A stretch of 62,466 nucleotides of DNA from Absicoccus intestinalis (GCF_033971885.1 NZ_JALBUS010000012.1:1-62466); one strand, 5' to 3'. Positions 7,431 through 15,259 are shown, counted from the stretch's first letter. Translations and numbers: made by a program. The notes: a model not told the origin generated them from the letters alone.

Positions 7431-8326
7431 AATTTAACACCTGCCTCATCAATAATATACTTCACAAAGTTTGAATTCGTACCGTTTTCAGAGGGGCTTA
7501 TTTCAGGACCCCTGAAAACCATAATTTCTATTGCATTTTGAACTGTTGTATATTTATTATCGATTTTACATTCCATATATAAAGTTTCCATCAATATTTT
7601 TCTTTCTTCTCTCGTTAATCGTATCTGATTGGATTGAATGCGTGTGCTATTTAAATCAACAAAAGCTCGAAACGGTTCAATCATATCATCTACATGATTA
7701 AGTGCATTCAATGAACTTTCGTGATGAATTCCTTTTGATAGTAAAAAGCCATGAGCAGCCAGAGATTTTGCCACACAACCTCGAACTATAGAATAGCCAT
7801 AATTCAATCGACTATTCACTGCGCTTTCACATCTTCTATTCAATCCAGGATAATAATATTGAAAATACTTATGAGCTGCCAAAGCTTCTACATTTTCTCT
7901 ATCTCCATAATGAATTTGTTTTGAATAGGAAACAATCTCCTGGACACCTGTTTTCTCTAATAATCGCAAAACACTGGCTTGATTGTATATTTTGCAGGAA
8001 ATAATCTGATTCCAAAGGATATTTCGTTTCCTTTTTGATAGTAGCAACTGTTTTTCCATTGTTATGGATTGTCTTGAATTGTTGATAAAAGAAAGGGTCA
8101 TCGTACTTGGTAAATATTTTTGATTTAACGTTAAGAAGAGAACATGATTCTCTGCCAATATGGAAAGGTCATTGGTTGATAATCGGATATTCTGTCCCTG
8201 CGCAATTATTATGGACAGTTCATGAATCGGAACAAAGAAAATTTGATCTTCTTGTATAATTTTTAATTGGTAATTCTGGATATGTAGTTCACAAGGATTC
8301 GTTATTTCAAGTATTCGCTGGTGCAT
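7427..8326 (-). pseudogene. cas1: CRISPR integrase Cas1 (type II-like), C-terminus replaced through repeat copy 5
   Basis: Cas1 is the integrase that inserts new spacers. The frame matches type II Cas1 from its start (RILEITNPCELHIQNYQLKI) onward. It keeps the expected metal-binding positions: Glu in NVEALAAH, His in GIHH and the acidic pair in DDMIEPFRAFVD. After IEIMV at about residue 270 the frame runs into repeat copy 5 (residues FRGPEISPSENG) and then into 17 foreign codons, so the last helix of Cas1 is missing or swapped. No cas2, csn2 or cas9 is present nearby. Fold and family are confident; activity is doubtful without Cas2 and with an altered C-terminus. Confidence 0.8.
7484..7519. 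repeat. Palindromic 36-bp repeat, copy 5, inside the cas1 frame
   Basis: An exact copy of repeat 4. It keeps the cas1 frame open and joins it to unrelated codons. Its length of 36 bp and GTTTT/AAAAC ends are typical of type II CRISPR repeats, but no regular spacer array exists here. Confidence 0.88.
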
Positions 8327-8363
8327 AAAAAATTATATATGTATCCTATAACCTACATATAAG

Positions 8364-8415
8364 TTTGCTACCTTTTTTATTTATATCATGAAACAAGAGA
8401 TCTATTTATTCAATG
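8364..8415. repeat. 52-bp direct repeat, copy A (upstream of cas1)
   Basis: It begins TTTGCTAC and ends TATTCAATG, with an invariant core CATGAAACAAGAG. It matches copy B at 9741-9792 at 42 of 52 positions without gaps. It lies 38 bp before the cas1 start codon and may be part of a promoter or leader. Confidence 0.7.
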
Positions 8416-8444
8416 GTAAACGCCTATTTTAACACATATTTTAT

Positions 8445-8686
8445 TTAGTCTGACGCTATAAAAGAGACGGCATAGTCCACATTGAATCGTGTTTCTATCC
8501 ATGTCTTTGATAATGGAATCATATTCTGGCTGATATCATTAACTCGATTGCATAAACAATCATCAGGTGGAATAGGTAGAGATGTTATCTTTTTCTGAGA
8601 TACGCCCTCTCCTTTATGAACAGATAATATAAAATCGGAAACATTTTGACCAATACGTAGTCAGAAAGTTGCAGTTCTTTTTTCAT
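8445..8686 (-). pseudogene. Unrecognised frameshifted gene remnant
   Basis: A minus-strand open frame without its own start reads IGQNVSDFILSVHKGEGVSQ, then WIETRFNVDYAVSFIASD and TAA. The start side (MKKELQLSDY at 8686) is in another frame, so at least one frameshift is present. I do not recognise the family. The density of broken frames here shows that this DNA is decaying. Confidence 0.35.
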
Positions 8687-8849
8687 TTATTATGACTGTT
8701 ACAAAGATGTTTCTTTGAAAATAAAGTAATGTTCTGCAGTACATATCATCTTTCCATGCAACTGTTTCTGTTTATTCGTAGATGCAGACGTTTGATTTGA
8801 TTCTGCGTTTTTCATCACGATGAAAATTTGTTTGAATGCTCATTTACCA

Positions 8850-9403
8850 TTACATGCAAACGGAATCATCCCAATTTTCATCAACCATTTCTCCCTTCTT
8901 AGATTTCCTTAAGAGAAACAGGGTAAGCCCGACTAAAGTAACAAGGGACGGCAAAATGCTTAGGATAGAGGTTCTGCATTCATGTTCCCACACCATTTTG
9001 TCCTGAGTCCCGATTTATACGATGCATCCCAAATGCTAGTGCCGATAGAGTGAGCACTACCCAGATGGTCTTGGCACTCTTTTTTCAAAAGCATTCTGAA
9101 AAGCGTTCAGCACCACATCTCAAAACAAGATTTCCTCAAAAATACCAGTCAGCACATAAGTAATAATTGTGGATACAAGCTGTACAGTATAAGAAAAATA
9201 CCCAGGATCAGCTCGGATTCCACTAAGTACCAACTGGGCAATCGCAATAGTTATAATGGACAAACCAATGAAAAAATCATGTACAAAACTTTTCCCATCC
9301 GGGGTTGCCAAAATTACGACAATAAGGAGGACAAGCCGAAAAGCTTCCCTAGAATTTCCTACAGATTTCCGGTAATGTTTGCGTGCTTATCAATTTTCAA
9401 CAT
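8850..9403 (-). pseudogene. CPBP intramembrane metalloprotease, pseudogene
   Basis: Pieces of a CPBP (CAAX-protease/Abi) membrane protein follow each other in changing frames: MLKIDKHANITGNL at the start, LVLLIVVILATPDGK, then ITYVLTGIFEEILF with the catalytic EE motif. Next come a TGA at 9120-9122 where the conserved Arg codon should be, KTIWVVLTLSALAFGMHRIN (second motif with His), and a C-terminal helix with LVTLVGLTLFLLRKSKK. A frameshift near 9355, the nonsense codon, a frameshift near 9075 and an apparent deletion after the His motif make it non-functional. These proteins often accompany peptide or bacteriocin immunity loci. Confidence 0.7.
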
Positions 9404-9656
9404 AATAAAATCGCTATGACCAAAATTCCAAATAAAAAATATTGATGGGCCTTTTCTACTTCTATATACATGAAGTTTCCTTTCTGCACAACGTGTTAGA
9501 TATTTAGAAAGTACGATTATTATCGTTGCCATTGAATTTAAATAAAATCATTCCTATTGGGTGTTTCTGTAAACCTTTTAACCAAATAACGAAAAGTTTA
9601 TGATCCGTTCTCCTGTACTGAGGCATGAGCACCTTCTCTTCCACTTTCAAATAAAC
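9404..9656. other. Degenerate stretch with no supported gene
   Basis: No complete gene is seen. A 64-codon minus-strand frame (9504-9698) starts inside the diverged repeat and reads RRTDHKLFVIWLKGLQKHP, which matches no family I can name and has no ribosome binding site. It is treated as fortuitous or a remnant. Confidence 0.3.
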
Positions 9657-9696
9657 GTATTTCAGAGGCCTTAAAAGTATTGTACCCTCTGAAAAC
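9657..9696. repeat. Diverged relative of the palindromic repeat (copy 6)
   Basis: Read on the minus strand it starts GTTTTCAGAGGG and ends CCTCTGAAA, sharing both arms with copies 1-5, but the centre is different and the length is about 37-40 bp. It could be a decayed repeat, a terminal repeat of an old array, or an anti-repeat of a lost tracrRNA. Confidence 0.5.
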
Positions 9697-9740
9697 ACTC
9701 AGCATGTCCTTCATTTTTATATCCACTGAGTCTATATCTA

Positions 9741-9792
9741 TTTGCTACTTTTCTTATAAATAGCATGAAACAAGAGTTTGTTATATTCAATG
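9741..9792. repeat. 52-bp direct repeat, copy B
   Basis: It has the same length as copy A (8364-8415) with 10 mismatches and the common core CATGAAACAAGAG. On the minus strand it is followed within about 45 bp by the diverged palindromic repeat. It marks the boundary between the decaying island and the core chromosome. Confidence 0.7.
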
Positions 9793-9794
9793 TC

Positions 9795-9836
9795 ATAAAA
9801 AAAGTTAGAAAATCATCATACAGACTTCCTAACTTT
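9795..9836 (-). terminator. Intrinsic terminator after the EamA permease gene
   Basis: Inverted repeat AAAGTTAG (801-808) and CTAACTTT (829-836), followed on the minus strand by a run of T. The stem includes the stop codon region of the permease gene. Confidence 0.7.
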
Positions 9837-10733
9837 CTTATCTTTTCCTGTTGTCACAAAAAGAATACCGCCACTGACAAATAATAAAGCGACCCATGTG
9901 GTCCATGCAAAGGCCTGAGCATATTCATGTAATAAGAAGGCAGAAATAAATACGCCTAAAACAGGAATCAAACTGTTAAAAATACTGATCGTGCTGACGG
10001 GATTTGACTGCAATAAAAGGCTCCATAATGTATAGGCAAGAGCCGATAAACATGCCAAATAAAGCAGCACAAGCCAGCCACTTATTGGGCCATGGGGAAA
10101 ATGACCACCTTGTAACAATCCCATGCCTATAAGCAATAAACCACCCACTAAAAATTGTGAACCACTCAATTGCACAGGATCTTCTTTTTGGGTAAAGCGA
10201 TTGATCAAACAAGAGGAAATGGCGGCACTGACCTGAGACAATAAGACCAAGATCGTTCCGAGTTCCAATCCGAAGGAGAAGTGATTCATGACCAGGATCC
10301 CAAAAAAGCCACATATGACACCAATCAATTTATTGCTTGTCATCTTTTCCGTTCGAAACACATAACACGCAAATAATAAAGAGAATAAAGCACCGGTTCC
10401 ATTCACGATTGCGGCTCGTACACCACTGGTATGTGCCAATCCCAGATAGTAAAAAATATATTGAGCACCTGTCTGAAAAATGGCCAACCACAATATGGAA
10501 GGAATATGTACCCGCCATTTTTTATGGGGATGTAAAAGTCGATCCACCAATAAGACCAAGATGCCGGCTAATGCAAATCGTGATCCTGCAAAAACCAAAA
10601 TAGAAGCGGTATCTTGTGGATCCATCGCAAATAAAGCATATCCCTTTTTAATGAATGGACCGGCTGATCCCCACAAAGAACAACAAAAAATGGCAATCAA
10701 AGTCACAAACCAAGACTTCTTCCAAATCGTCAT
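9816..10733 (-). CDS. EamA/DMT-family permease, 305 aa
   Basis: This has ten hydrophobic segments arranged as two EamA repeats, as in drug/metabolite transporter family exporters (the first repeat begins IAIFCCSLWGSAGPFIKKGY). Such proteins export metabolites, amino acids or toxic compounds; the substrate cannot be read from the sequence. The start is placed at ATG 10733, which overlaps the stop of the ABC-F gene as ATGA and has AGAGG 7 nt upstream. A longer in-frame start at 10769 lies inside the ABC-F gene and is less likely. It is probably co-transcribed with and coupled to the ABC-F gene. Confidence 0.85.
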   Translation of the reverse strand: MTIWKKSWFVTLIAIFCCSLWGSAGPFIKKGYALFAMDPQDTASILVFAGSRFALAGILVLLVDRLLHPHKKWRVHIPSILWLAIFQTGAQYIFYYLGLAHTSGVRAAIVNGTGALFSLLFACYVFRTEKMTSNKLIGVICGFFGILVMNHFSFGLELGTILVLLSQVSAAISSCLINRFTQKEDPVQLSGSQFLVGGLLLIGMGLLQGGHFPHGPISGWLVLLYLACLSALAYTLWSLLLQSNPVSTISIFNSLIPVLGVFISAFLLHEYAQAFAWTTWVALLFVSGGILFVTTGKDKKVRKSV

Positions 10734-12463
10734 TTCATGGCCTCTTTCTTTTCTTCCAATTCCATCCAACGTTCGGTTGCGGCTTCTAGCTTCTTATCCA
10801 GTTCATCTCGTTGTTTTGATAAAGGTTGCAACTTTAAATAATCCGTTCCTGCTTCTTGCATCCATTGATCCAATTCCTTGATTTTATTTTCATAGGTTTC
10901 CATCAAAGCCGGCAATTGTTCCAATTCCTTTTTCTCGGCATACGGCATCGTCTTGCGCTTTGGTATTGTTCCTCTTTTTATTGTTTCTTTTTTGATGGGT
11001 TGGAGCTTTGCTTTATAATCCGAATAACCACCCAAATACATCTTCCATGTATGATCTTTTTGATAAACAAAGACTGAATCACAAACACGATCTAAAAAAT
11101 AACGATCATGACTCACCGTAATGATGGCGCCACTAAAGGCATCCAAATAATCTTCCAATACTTCCAATGTCATGATATCTAGATCATTGGTTGGTTCATC
11201 CAACAATAAAATATTAGGTGCCTGCATCAATACCCGACACAAATACAATCGTCTTCTTTCACCACCGGATAATCGTGCCAATGGCATATAGTGCATCTTC
11301 TTGTCAAAAAGAAACCGTTCCATCATCTGTGAAGCCGTTAATGATTCTTTTCCATAAGAGATCACATGGGCTACTTCTTCAATATAATCAATGGCACGCA
11401 TAGAAAGATCCACTTGATCATCCCCTTGACGAAAATAACCAATACGTACGGTCTGCCCATATGAAATCGACCCTTGCGTGGGTTGTAAATCTTGATCAAG
11501 AATATTTAAAAAAGTGCTCTTTCCACATCCATTGGGACCAATGATACCAATGCGATCATTTCGCTTTAAGCGATACGAAAAATCATGAAATAACTCGTGT
11601 TGACCATATTGAAAGCCCATATGCTCCCATTCAATAGTTTCTTTACCCAAACGAGAAGAGACCGATGTCAGTTGCAAGTTTTTTTCATTGATCATAAACC
11701 GTTCTTTTCGCAAATCCTCAAAACGATGCAACCGTGCTTGTTGCTTGGTGGATCGTGCTTGTACACCTGCACGCACCCACGCCAATTCTTTTTTATACAA
11801 TTGATAAGCTTTATGTGCCTGTGCTTGCTCTCGTTCTTTTCGTTGGGCTTTCGCCTCTAAAAAGGCTTCATAATTGCCCGAATATGTATAGAAACGTCCT
11901 TGATCGATTTCCACAATCTTGGTGCATACAGACTCTAAAAAATAACGATCATGCGTGACCATAAACAATGCACAACGCAAATGTTGCAGATAGTTCTCTA
12001 ACCATTCCACCATATCTTCATCCAAATGATTGGTTGGTTCATCCAACAATAAGACATCACAAGGTTGCAACAAAACAATGGCCAACGCCAATCGCTTTTT
12101 TTGTCCACCCGATAAAGTTTCGATCTTTAAAGAAAAATCACTGAAACCCAATTTGGTTAAAATGGATTTCACTTCAAAATCCTCTTTGTCTTTGCGATAT
12201 TGATGAATTTCATCCCAAATGGACTCTTGTTGAAAGACAGGATTTTGCGGCAAATACGCAATTTTAAGTCCCTTCTTACAAAGAATCTCGCCCCGATCTT
12301 GACCCGATTGCGTAGCTAAGATCTTTAATAATGTGCTCTTTCCTGTACCATTGGTACCAACCAACGCCACTTTATCCTGATTTTCTAAAGTTAGATCGAC
12401 ATCCGTAAACAAGGTGCGATCATTAATGGTCTTTTTCAGACCATGAACACTGATCCATACCAT
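10730..12463 (-). CDS. ABC-F family ATPase (Uup-like), 577 aa
   Basis: Two ATP-binding cassettes lie in one chain with no membrane part. The first has Walker A GTNGTGKST, signature LSGGQKKR and Walker B LLLDEPTNHLD; the second has GPNGCGKST, LSGGERRR and LLLDEPTNDLD. A charged linker of about 80 residues lies between them, and a C-terminal coiled coil (about the last 70 residues) is typical of Uup-type members. ABC-F proteins act on the ribosome, for example in relieving stalling or in antibiotic resistance; the exact role here is not determined. ATG at 12463 has GGAGG 5 nt upstream. It follows the rplQ terminator directly, so part of its expression may come from readthrough. Confidence 0.88.
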   Translation of the reverse strand: MVWISVHGLKKTINDRTLFTDVDLTLENQDKVALVGTNGTGKSTLLKILATQSGQDRGEILCKKGLKIAYLPQNPVFQQESIWDEIHQYRKDKEDFEVKSILTKLGFSDFSLKIETLSGGQKKRLALAIVLLQPCDVLLLDEPTNHLDEDMVEWLENYLQHLRCALFMVTHDRYFLESVCTKIVEIDQGRFYTYSGNYEAFLEAKAQRKEREQAQAHKAYQLYKKELAWVRAGVQARSTKQQARLHRFEDLRKERFMINEKNLQLTSVSSRLGKETIEWEHMGFQYGQHELFHDFSYRLKRNDRIGIIGPNGCGKSTFLNILDQDLQPTQGSISYGQTVRIGYFRQGDDQVDLSMRAIDYIEEVAHVISYGKESLTASQMMERFLFDKKMHYMPLARLSGGERRRLYLCRVLMQAPNILLLDEPTNDLDIMTLEVLEDYLDAFSGAIITVSHDRYFLDRVCDSVFVYQKDHTWKMYLGGYSDYKAKLQPIKKETIKRGTIPKRKTMPYAEKKELEQLPALMETYENKIKELDQWMQEAGTDYLKLQPLSKQRDELDKKLEAATERWMELEEKKEAMK

Positions 12464-12477
12464 AAATACCTCCACTT

Positions 12478-12508
12478 AAAAAAAGTGAAGTAGAAAGATC
12501 TACTTCAC
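12478..12508 (-). terminator. Terminator of the infA-rplQ operon
   Basis: A perfect 10-bp stem (GTGAAGTAGA 12485-12494, TCTACTTCAC 12499-12508) with a 4-nt loop and seven T residues on the minus strand. The rplQ stop codon lies inside the stem. Only 14 bp separate it from the ABC-F start. Confidence 0.9.
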
Positions 12509-12862
12509 CAATTCAACGATGGCCATTGGCGCTGCATCGCCACGACGAATTCTCGTTTTGACAACGCGTGTGTATCCACCATTACGATCTGCATACGCAG
12601 GTCCAATTTCGTTAAACAATTTTTGTAAAGCGGTTGTTCCATTGTCATCCACTTCGACATCGCGAACATAAGCTGCGGCTCTACGACGAGCAGCCAAATC
12701 ATTTTGTTTCGCTAATGTGATCAAGTGATCCATGACAGCAGATAATTCTTTCGCTTTCATTTCTGTCGTTTCTAATTGTTCTGCTTCGATCAAAGAAGTA
12801 GCCATGTTGCGCAACAAAGCCTTACGATGATCCGCAGTACGACCCAATTTACGATTCTGCAT
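12500..12862 (-). CDS. rplQ: 50S ribosomal protein L17, 120 aa
   Basis: A typical L17: it begins MQNRKLGRTADHRKALLRNM and ends with TRVVKTRIRRGDAAPMAIVE. The length is normal for Firmicutes. It is the last gene of the operon headed by infA and ends inside a strong terminator. L17 sits near the peptide exit tunnel of the large subunit. Confidence 0.97.
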   Translation of the reverse strand: MQNRKLGRTADHRKALLRNMATSLIEAEQLETTEMKAKELSAVMDHLITLAKQNDLAARRRAAAYVRDVEVDDNGTTALQKLFNEIGPAYADRNGGYTRVVKTRIRRGDAAPMAIVELVK

Positions 12863-12873
12863 CGTGATCCTCC

Positions 12874-13824
12874 TTATTCATACGATTTAAAGAACAAACC
12901 AAGCTGGTACATTTTGTCCTTTACTTCTTTTAATGACTTTTTACCTAAATTCTTGACATGCATCATTTCATCTTCTGTTTTTTGTGTCAATTCATCTACT
13001 GTCTGAATGCCAGCTCGTTTCAAACAGTTATAGGAGCGAACCGATAAATCTAAGTCCTCGATCATCATCGTATTGACTTTCGTTGTTTCTTCTTCGACTG
13101 GTTCTTGTACTAAGAAGCTCTCTTCCAATTCTAGATCAGCCACAGGAAGGATTGCATCCAAATAATCAATCACAATTCCAGCTGCTTCACTGATCGCATC
13201 CAATGGTGTGATCGATCCATCGGTCGTTACGGAAATATGAACTTTATCATACTTTTTATCAAAACCAATACGAGCTGGTTCTGATAAATAATCAGCTTTT
13301 TCAATCGGTGTAAACTTCACATCCAAAGGATGATACGTTTCTGGCAACTCATAATCGAATTGAATTTCTTGTGCGCTTTTATATCCAGTTCCCTTCGCAA
13401 TTAAGATATCCATTTCCAAATGGGAACCTTTTTCTAAATTACAGATGATTTGTTCCGGATCAACAATGGATACACCTTCTGGACAAATCAAATCTGCACT
13501 TTGGACCAGCGCAGGCCCTTGTTTTGAAATATGCAACGTGACGGGACCGTCAACTTCACTTGTTAATTTGATAGATTTTAAATTCAAACCCACCATGGTC
13601 GTATCTTCCGATACACCTTCAATGGTCAAAGCATTGGCATCGGTTCCCTGCACCTGGAAACCAATCACACGACAACCAGGCAAATCCGACATCATCGCAC
13701 TGCAAATCGTGTGGCCAATCGTTGTTCCAAAGCCTCTTTCTAATGGTTCAAAAATATAGGAACCAGAAGTATTTTCATCATTACAAGACTCTAGATGAAA
13801 AATGGCTCTTTCAAATTCCTGCAT
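12874..13824 (-). CDS. rpoA: RNA polymerase alpha subunit, 316 aa
   Basis: The N-terminal dimerisation domain (EPLERGFGTTIGHTICSAMM) and the C-terminal DNA-binding domain (LDLSVRSYNCLKRAGIQTVD, NLGKKSLKEVKDKM) are both present and of normal length. The alpha dimer nucleates polymerase assembly and its C-terminal domain contacts UP elements and activators. It is placed between rpsK and rplQ in the standard Firmicutes order, 11 bp before rplQ. Confidence 0.98.
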   Translation of the reverse strand: MQEFERAIFHLESCNDENTSGSYIFEPLERGFGTTIGHTICSAMMSDLPGCRVIGFQVQGTDANALTIEGVSEDTTMVGLNLKSIKLTSEVDGPVTLHISKQGPALVQSADLICPEGVSIVDPEQIICNLEKGSHLEMDILIAKGTGYKSAQEIQFDYELPETYHPLDVKFTPIEKADYLSEPARIGFDKKYDKVHISVTTDGSITPLDAISEAAGIVIDYLDAILPVADLELEESFLVQEPVEEETTKVNTMMIEDLDLSVRSYNCLKRAGIQTVDELTQKTEDEMMHVKNLGKKSLKEVKDKMYQLGLFFKSYE

Positions 13825-13839
13825 TCTAGTCCTCCTTTA

Positions 13840-14229
13840 CTATCCACGAGGTCGTTTTGGTGGACGACATCCATTGTGTGGAATTGGTGTAACATCATTG
13901 ATCATCTTGATCTCAAGTCCAGCAACTTGCAATGCTCGCACAGCCGCTTCTCGTCCTGGACCTGGTCCTTTGATCTCTACACTCACCGTCTTCATACCAT
14001 GATCAGCTGCTGCTTTACCAGCGGCTTCACCAGCCAACTGAGCAGCATATGGTGTGCTCTTGCGGCTGCCTTTGAATCCTAAGGCTCCTGCACTGGACCA
14101 TGATACCGCATTTCCTTGTTCATCTGTGATCGTTACGATCGTGTTATTGAAAGTTGAGTGGATATGTGCAACTCCACGCGCAACATTCTTTTTTGCACGA
14201 CGTTTTGCTTTGGTTTTCTTCTGTGCCAT
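13840..14229 (-). CDS. rpsK: 30S ribosomal protein S11, 129 aa
   Basis: A canonical S11 with a basic N-terminus, GVAHIHSTFNNTIVTITD, GSRKSTPYAAQLA and the C-terminal PHNGCRPPKRPRG. S11 forms part of the platform of the small subunit. It lies between rpsM and rpoA, with a GGAGG-type site before its ATG. Confidence 0.98.
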   Translation of the reverse strand: MAQKKTKAKRRAKKNVARGVAHIHSTFNNTIVTITDEQGNAVSWSSAGALGFKGSRKSTPYAAQLAGEAAGKAAADHGMKTVSVEIKGPGPGREAAVRALQVAGLEIKMINDVTPIPHNGCRPPKRPRG

Positions 14230-14245
14230 ACTCTACGCAACCTCC

Positions 14246-14611
14246 CTATTTCTTCTTGTTTGCCACTGTCTTGGCTTTTCCTTTACGCGTACGCGCATTG
14301 GTCTTTGTTCTCTGTCCTCGTACAGGCAATCCTTTTCTATGTCGGATACCACGATAACAACCAATCTCCATCAATCGTTTGATGTTCAATTGAACTTCGC
14401 GTCGAAGATCTCCTTCGACTTTAATGTTGTCGATTTCTTTACGAATCGCATTCATCTGCTCATCGCTCAGATCTTTTACACGAATATCTTCACTGACTTT
14501 TGCGTTTTCCAATACTTTCTTCGCTGTACTGTTTCCAATGCCATAAATATAGGTCAATGAAACAACGACGCGCTTATTGTTTGGAATATCTACACCTGCA
14601 ATACGTGCCAT
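14246..14611 (-). CDS. rpsM: 30S ribosomal protein S13, 121 aa
   Basis: A canonical S13: MARIAGVDIPNNKRVVVSLT, IYGIG and the basic C-terminal tail GLPVRGQRTKTNARTRKGKA. It acts in the head of the small subunit and contacts tRNA. It is followed by rpsK after 16 bp and preceded by rpmJ. Confidence 0.98.
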   Translation of the reverse strand: MARIAGVDIPNNKRVVVSLTYIYGIGNSTAKKVLENAKVSEDIRVKDLSDEQMNAIRKEIDNIKVEGDLRREVQLNIKRLMEIGCYRGIRHRKGLPVRGQRTKTNARTRKGKAKTVANKKK

Positions 14612-14623
14612 TTCTTCCTCCTG

Positions 14624-14740
14624 TTAGTTTCCTTGTCTCTGTTTGTGCTTAGGGTTCTCACAGATTACCATGACTCTTCCCTTACGTCGAATGACTCGAC
14701 ATTTATCGCACATTGGTTTTACGGATGGTCTTACTTTCAT
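14624..14740 (-). CDS. rpmJ: 50S ribosomal protein L36, 38 aa
   Basis: This short gene translates to 38 residues starting MKVRPSVKPMCDKCRVIRRK and ending KHKQRQGN. The zinc ligands C11, C14, C27 and H33 are all present, so this is the C+ (zinc-binding) form. It lies in the expected place between infA and rpsM, 12 bp from each neighbour, with GGAGG before the ATG. Confidence 0.97.
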   Translation of the reverse strand: MKVRPSVKPMCDKCRVIRRKGRVMVICENPKHKQRQGN

Positions 14741-14752
14741 ATAAATAACCTC

Positions 14753-14971
14753 CTACTTTCTTCTAAATGTAATACGCCCACGTGTTAAATCATAGGGTGA
14801 AATTTCTACGGTTACACGATCACCTGGTAAAATGCGAATGTGGTGCATACGGATTTTACCAGAAACGTGAGCCATGATTTCGTGTCCGTTTTCCAATTTC
14901 ACTTTAAAAGCCGCACTTGGTAAAGTATCTACAACGATACCATCTAATTCGATCACATCTTGTTTAGCCAT
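14753..14971 (-). CDS. infA: Translation initiation factor IF-1, 72 aa
   Basis: A complete OB-fold IF-1: MAKQDVIELDGIVVDTLPSA, then GHEIMAHVSGKIRMHHIRI and the C-terminal RGRITFRRK. The start at 14971 has GGAGGA about 10 nt upstream and gives the usual 72 residues; the longer in-frame start at 15010 adds 13 unrelated residues and is rejected. It is the first gene of the ribosomal/rpoA operon. In many Firmicutes adk and map precede infA, but here a tRNA cluster does. Confidence 0.97.
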   Translation of the reverse strand: MAKQDVIELDGIVVDTLPSAAFKVKLENGHEIMAHVSGKIRMHHIRILPGDRVTVEISPYDLTRGRITFRRK

Positions 14972-15025
14972 GAACCTTGACTCCTCCTTTTCTGATGAAA
15001 TGATAGGCATAAAAAGCCAATTACC

Positions 15026-15054
15026 ATTATACTAAACTTTAAACACCTTGCCAA
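15026..15054 (-). promoter_or_regulatory. Sigma-A type promoter of the infA operon
   Basis: Read on the minus strand: -35 TTGGCA (15049-15054), a 17-bp spacer and a perfect -10 TATAAT (15026-15031). It lies right after the tRNA cluster terminator and about 55 bp before infA. Confidence 0.85.
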
Positions 15055-15081
15055 GTAAAAAAAAACAGGCCAAGCCTGTTT
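15055..15081 (-). terminator. Terminator of the tRNA cluster
   Basis: An 8-bp stem (AAACAGGC 15063-15070, GCCTGTTT 15074-15081) with a 3-nt loop and a long T run on the minus strand, located 9 bp after the last tRNA. Confidence 0.9.
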
Positions 15082-15089
15082 CAAACCCT

Positions 15090-15165
15090 TGGTGACCTGT
15101 AGGCGATTCGAACGCCTGACCCTTTGATTAAAAGTCAAATGCTCTACCAGCTGAGCTAACAGGTC
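15090..15165 (-). tRNA. tRNA-Lys (UUU)
   Basis: The cloverleaf starts GACCTGTTAGCTC, has the anticodon loop CTTTTAA and T-loop GTTCGAATC, and ends ACAGGTC-A-CCA with CCA encoded. It is the last gene of the ten-tRNA cluster. Confidence 0.95.
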
Positions 15166-15175
15166 AAAAAAAAAG

Positions 15176-15251
<76 letters not shown>

Positions 15252-15259
15252 AAAAAAAA

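Noticed and set aside
122..7519. Calling the palindromic repeats a CRISPR array
   Set aside because: The copies are 308 to about 5,900 bp apart with genes in between and differ in sequence; there are no regular 30-bp spacers. They are listed as repeats with a possible CRISPR origin.
9504..9698. 64-codon minus-strand ORF as a gene
   Set aside because: It starts inside the diverged repeat, lacks a ribosome binding site and matches no family; kept only as part of the degenerate stretch.
14753..15010. Longer IF-1 start at 15010
   Set aside because: The extra 13 residues are not part of IF-1, and the GGAGGA site fits the ATG at 14971.
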